Shown in pieces: positions 38,101 through 39,772 of a DNA stretch of 39,772 nt. Below the pieces are notes generated by a model that searched no databases, was not told the DNA's origin, and was given only the letters and a program-made list of their open reading frames with translations. The stretch covers positions 294,628 to 334,399 of the forward strand of contig FN649727.1 in NCBI GenBank assembly GCA_000310025.1, read 5' to 3'. The position numbers and the translations under genes are program-made. The stretch is from Ectocarpus siliculosus. Taxonomy: Eukaryota; Sar; Phaeophyceae; Ectocarpales; Ectocarpaceae. Numbering within the stretch: the first letter of the stretch is position 1; every line of letters starts with the position of its first letter.

Positions 38101-39300
38101 AGACCCCACGAAAAAAAAATGCCTGTGTTTCCTTGGCACCGTGCCCTTGTTGTCTCTGTACAGCAGTATACCCCTGGCTTCAAAACCTCTCCACACTAGA
38201 CCTCCAACAACACGAACACGAAAACTGCTGTTGCCCTGTGGACCTTTTCCCTTCACACGACACGCTACCAAAACCTGATACAAACCAACCCCGGACGGTA
38301 GAAGAACCACTCGGCCGCCCCCATCCCTGTTTGATATCTCGGGCCGTTTTTCTTGTTTTTTTGTTGTCGTTTTTTTTTGTGTGTGCGTGTTTCTTCTCCG
38401 CCGCTGCTGCAGGCGAAAGGCGAAGCAAGACGCTTTCCGCAAGAAGAAAGACTTCAAGGTTGTTCCCGGCCACCTGCCGGGGGCGAATGGGCTACCCACG
38501 GGCACCACGGGGGGCCCGGGAGGCGGAGGAAGCTCGTCGGGACACGTGTCTGTCGCGGATGCGATCGCGTCTCTGGAGGGAGGCAGAAGCGCCACATATC
38601 CCGGTACGTATGTTTGTGTCGCGCTTTTTTGTTGTTGTTGTCCGTTGGGGCGGCGGCTGGGATTTATTGCATACGCCCTTTGGGGTGCTCGAATGCTGAG
38701 GAGTAGGGTAGAAGAAGGGGTTGGAGTGTCCAGGGTCTCTAAGTTTGGACGTGACCAACAGGTCTAACCTGGGCCTGTAGGCTGGTGCTGTGGTTGGGCG
38801 GTCGTTGTGTTGAATGCTGCTGCTGCTGCTGCTGCTGCCTGCTGCTGCTGGCGCCGTTTTTGTTGTCGTCCTGTGTGTCAATGATGTAGTAGTTGGTTGG
38901 TGACGTACACGTCGCACGAAACTGATCAAGCACGGCTCCTCCAGCCTACGTGTTGCGACACTCCAAGCGTGTATATTTACACCTTACACGCCGCCAATCA
39001 CCTTTCCCACCAAACCTCTACTCCCCCCCCCCCCCCCCTCCCCCAAACACAGCGTCGTCTGAATCGAGCCGTTTACTGTCCAACTACCTCCGCGACGGCA
39101 CCGGCAATGCGGCGCCGACCACGGGGCGCTGGAGCATCGAGGAAGGAGGTGGGGGAGGTGGGGGGCAGGGGGGCAGCGGCGTAGCTTCTCATAGCAACAG
39201 CGGCGGTGGCGGGGGGAGCAGCAGCAGGGGCGGGATCGACGGCAGCAGTGGGAGTGCGGCAACAGGGCCGAAGGAGCTGTCCGTCTTCGAGAGGCTTCAG
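21661..39300 (+). CDS. Kinesin-4 family motor protein, 21 exons, 3' end beyond window
   Basis: Plus-strand exons in one frame (1874 codons, no stop): 21661-21889, 23532-23622, 23944-24187, 24430-24582, 25079-25186, 25587-25799, 26120-27177, 27875-28142, 28495-28626, 29033-29149, 30479-30643, 31474-31574, 32061-32238, 32959-33083, 33626-34274, 34804-35229, 35705-35827, 36245-36886, 37310-37470, 38413-38603, 39053-39300. The last exon ends at a donor, so at least one more exon lies to the right. An N-terminal motor plus a very long coiled-coil stalk with the ELEYKDRKI block fits kinesin-4 (KIF4/KIF21/KIF27 and plant FRA1). These are plus-end motors for spindle midzone, chromosome arm, ciliary or cortical microtubule control; which role applies is not shown. 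Junctions after 27177 and 33083 use GC donors by my reading. The sequence between 29150 and 30478 includes a false assembly gap. Total length is well above the usual 1000-1650 residues. Confidence 0.93.
21890..23531 (+). other. Kinesin intron 1, 1.6 kb
   Basis: This is the largest intron in the gene. No repeat element or nested gene was recognised. An AT-rich stretch with several ATGCAT and TATGCATA words lies at 22450-22560 and 22735-22765. The motor sequence is continuous across it ([13 protein letters not shown]), so no exon is missing. Confidence 0.7.
27178..27874 (+). other. Kinesin intron 7, probable GC-AG intron
   Basis: The upstream reading must end in phase 2 because the next exon opens AG|G CTT GCC. 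The only good phase-2 site near the end of the open frame is AAGAG|GCGAGA at 27177/27178; otherwise the frame stops at 27205. The acceptor is CTCCAG|G at 27874/27875. The join reads [15 protein letters not shown], a smooth coiled coil. Confidence 0.6.
29659..29758. other. Assembly gap, exactly 100 N
   Basis: The round length is a placeholder. The flanking sequences overlap each other, so no genomic sequence is likely to be missing here. Confidence 0.98.
29865..29985 (+). pseudogene. Degraded second copy of kinesin exon 10 (not biological)
   Basis: GAGCACAAATTGGGAAAAAGG at about 29865 and the following GAGCGGTTGC, GATTTGCCCAACTTCGA and AAGCAGAGGGAGGTT match exon 10 (29033-29149) base for base apart from trace-like errors. 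The acceptor CAG has become CCCT and the donor is GGTGGA. It should not be counted as a pseudo-exon or as an exon duplication. Confidence 0.85.
32934..32958 (+). repeat. Pentanucleotide repeat in a splice acceptor
   Basis: About four units of GATTG run directly into the ACCAG acceptor of kinesin exon 14. The usual pyrimidine tract is replaced by this T-moderate repeat, so acceptor strength may vary with repeat length. Confidence 0.75.
33064..33625 (+). other. Kinesin intron 14, probable GC-AG intron with (GA)n
   Basis: The next exon needs phase 2 (G GAT CAG CGC). The GT at 33064 (AAG|GTTTCC) gives phase 0 and a stop downstream, while CGCAG|GCAAGG at 33083/33084 gives phase 2 and matches the GC-donor consensus. 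I therefore place the exon end at 33083. The intron holds a GA microsatellite at about 33354-33372 and G runs near 33298-33312. Confidence 0.6.
35314..35357. repeat. CTG/TTG trinucleotide repeat in kinesin intron 16
   Basis: About 14 units of CTG and TTG lie in the intron after exon 16. Read on the minus strand it would encode poly-Gln, but no gene is supported there. Confidence 0.9.
36914..37094. mobile_element. Tc1/mariner-type MITE in kinesin intron 18
   Basis: The 181-base element starts CAGTGGCGGCTACGGT and ends with the inverse ACCGTAGCCGCCACTG. The match extends about 25 bases to a TAAGAGAG block with one mismatch. Each side is flanked by TA (36912-36913 and 37095-37096), the target duplication expected of Tc1/mariner superfamily elements. 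Inside, GGTCGTGACAAGCCA occurs twice in direct orientation (about 36939 and 37019), with several TCTCTTAAA words. It has no transposase, so it would need one in trans. Confidence 0.9.
38816..38850. repeat. CTG trinucleotide repeat in kinesin intron 20
   Basis: About ten CTG units, interrupted once by an extra C, lie between exons 20 and 21. They are non-coding on the plus strand. Confidence 0.9.
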
Positions 39301-39772
39301 GTGCGCCGGTGGTCGTTTCGTTTTCTTGAATGCCTACGGGGGTTCCGTGAGATCACCGATTTTTTTGGGGGTACTGTACATGTCGGGCACGGACAGCAGA
39401 GAGAGTGCTCCTTGTTTTTTTTTGTTTTGTTTTTCTGTCGGTACTATTCAAGAGTCGTACGTCTGAGCGAAAAGGCTTGCGCTTGTGACCACGGTGCTGG
39501 TGTTGTTTGCCCCTGGATCCGGACGGTCCGTATGCTTCAAAACAGTGTGGTGTGGTGTCATTCAACACAGCGCCCCGTGCACACAAGTAGTCGGTTATGT
39601 GCTAATTTACTTCACGATACCAAGGAGGCTCATGGTCAACGAATGCTGGGGCGAACTCCGATCGAAGTGTGGTATTGGCAGCCGAGGCGTATGTCCAGCC
39701 ACACGGTGCCGTTTTCCAAACTCTTTTTATTGTCTTGTCCCCCCCCCCCCCTGGCCCCCCCCCCATCCCCCA
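39301..39772. other. Kinesin intron and right window edge
   Basis: This is intron sequence after the donor CAG|GTGCGC at 39301. No further exon is recognised before the edge. The last 35 bases are mainly C runs, again like a contig end of poor quality. Confidence 0.7.

Larger units (their letters stand above)
26120..39300 (+). other. Kinesin-4 stalk and tail
   Basis: After the motor, exon 7 has an [12 protein letters not shown] linker, a coiled coil rich in [11 protein letters not shown]-type heptads, then Ser/Gly-rich spacers. Exon 8 ends in an almost pure Asp/Glu tract (about 27985-28062). Exons 9-14 are continuous coiled coil, including KNKIDLQRRL across exons 11/12 and the [13 protein letters not shown] block. 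Exon 15 opens with a Pro10-Gln6 run, then [16 protein letters not shown] and [14 protein letters not shown], two blocks shared by kinesin-4 tails. Exons 16-17 return to coiled coil. Exon 18 is almost wholly disordered Ser/Gly/Pro. Exons 19 and 21 each carry a VF-D/E-RL motif (residues 1701-1705 and 1869-1873). Confidence 0.85.

Overview
The window is nuclear DNA from an intron-rich eukaryote. GC is moderate, most coding exons are flanked by clear GT/AG signals, and introns run from about 250 bases to 1.6 kb. Homopolymer-rich stretches at both ends and beside a 100-N gap look like Sanger contig edges. The intron load, G/S/A-rich low-complexity inserts in conserved proteins, and strict alternation of gene strands fit a stramenopile, most likely a brown alga of the Ectocarpus type. 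That assignment is inference; no search was run.

Layout. Bases 1-5.5 kb hold no complete gene. They contain one orphan minus-strand exon with a Tudor/Agenet-like look (about 1159-1403) and a 734-base fold-back element (2298-3031). A five-exon PDCD2L/TSR4-like gene lies on the minus strand (9088 down to 5577). It is head-to-head with a five-exon REX1-type DEDDh RNA exonuclease (9453-13850), and 364 bases separate the two start codons. A possible small membrane protein (15916 down to 15680, minus) follows. Next comes a three-exon YggS/PLPBP-type PLP-homeostasis protein (16814-18436), convergent with an NC2-alpha/DRAP1-like histone-fold gene (21323 down to 18964, minus). The NC2-alpha gene is in turn head-to-head, 337 bases apart, with a very large kinesin-4 gene (21661 to beyond the right edge). 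I assembled 21 kinesin exons in one continuous frame (1874 codons so far).

Order and strands read: PDCD2L (-), REX1 (+), small membrane protein (-), YggS (+), NC2-alpha (-), kinesin-4 (+). No operon-like or defence system is present; this is ordinary housekeeping gene space. PDCD2L/TSR4 and REX1 both belong to ribosome and RNA maturation and could share a bidirectional promoter.

Most notable beyond the genes: (1) the 100-N gap is almost certainly false, because the contigs on each side overlap by about 0.7 kb and each carries a poor-quality copy of the other's good sequence, so a kinesin exon appears twice; (2) three non-autonomous inverted-repeat elements, one with Tc1/mariner-like TA-flanked ends inside a kinesin intron; (3) a 43-base tandem duplication across the stop codon of the NC2-alpha gene; (4) two probable GC-AG introns in the kinesin gene; (5) a nine-codon start exon and a probable micro-exon in the NC2-alpha gene that ORF-based annotation would miss.
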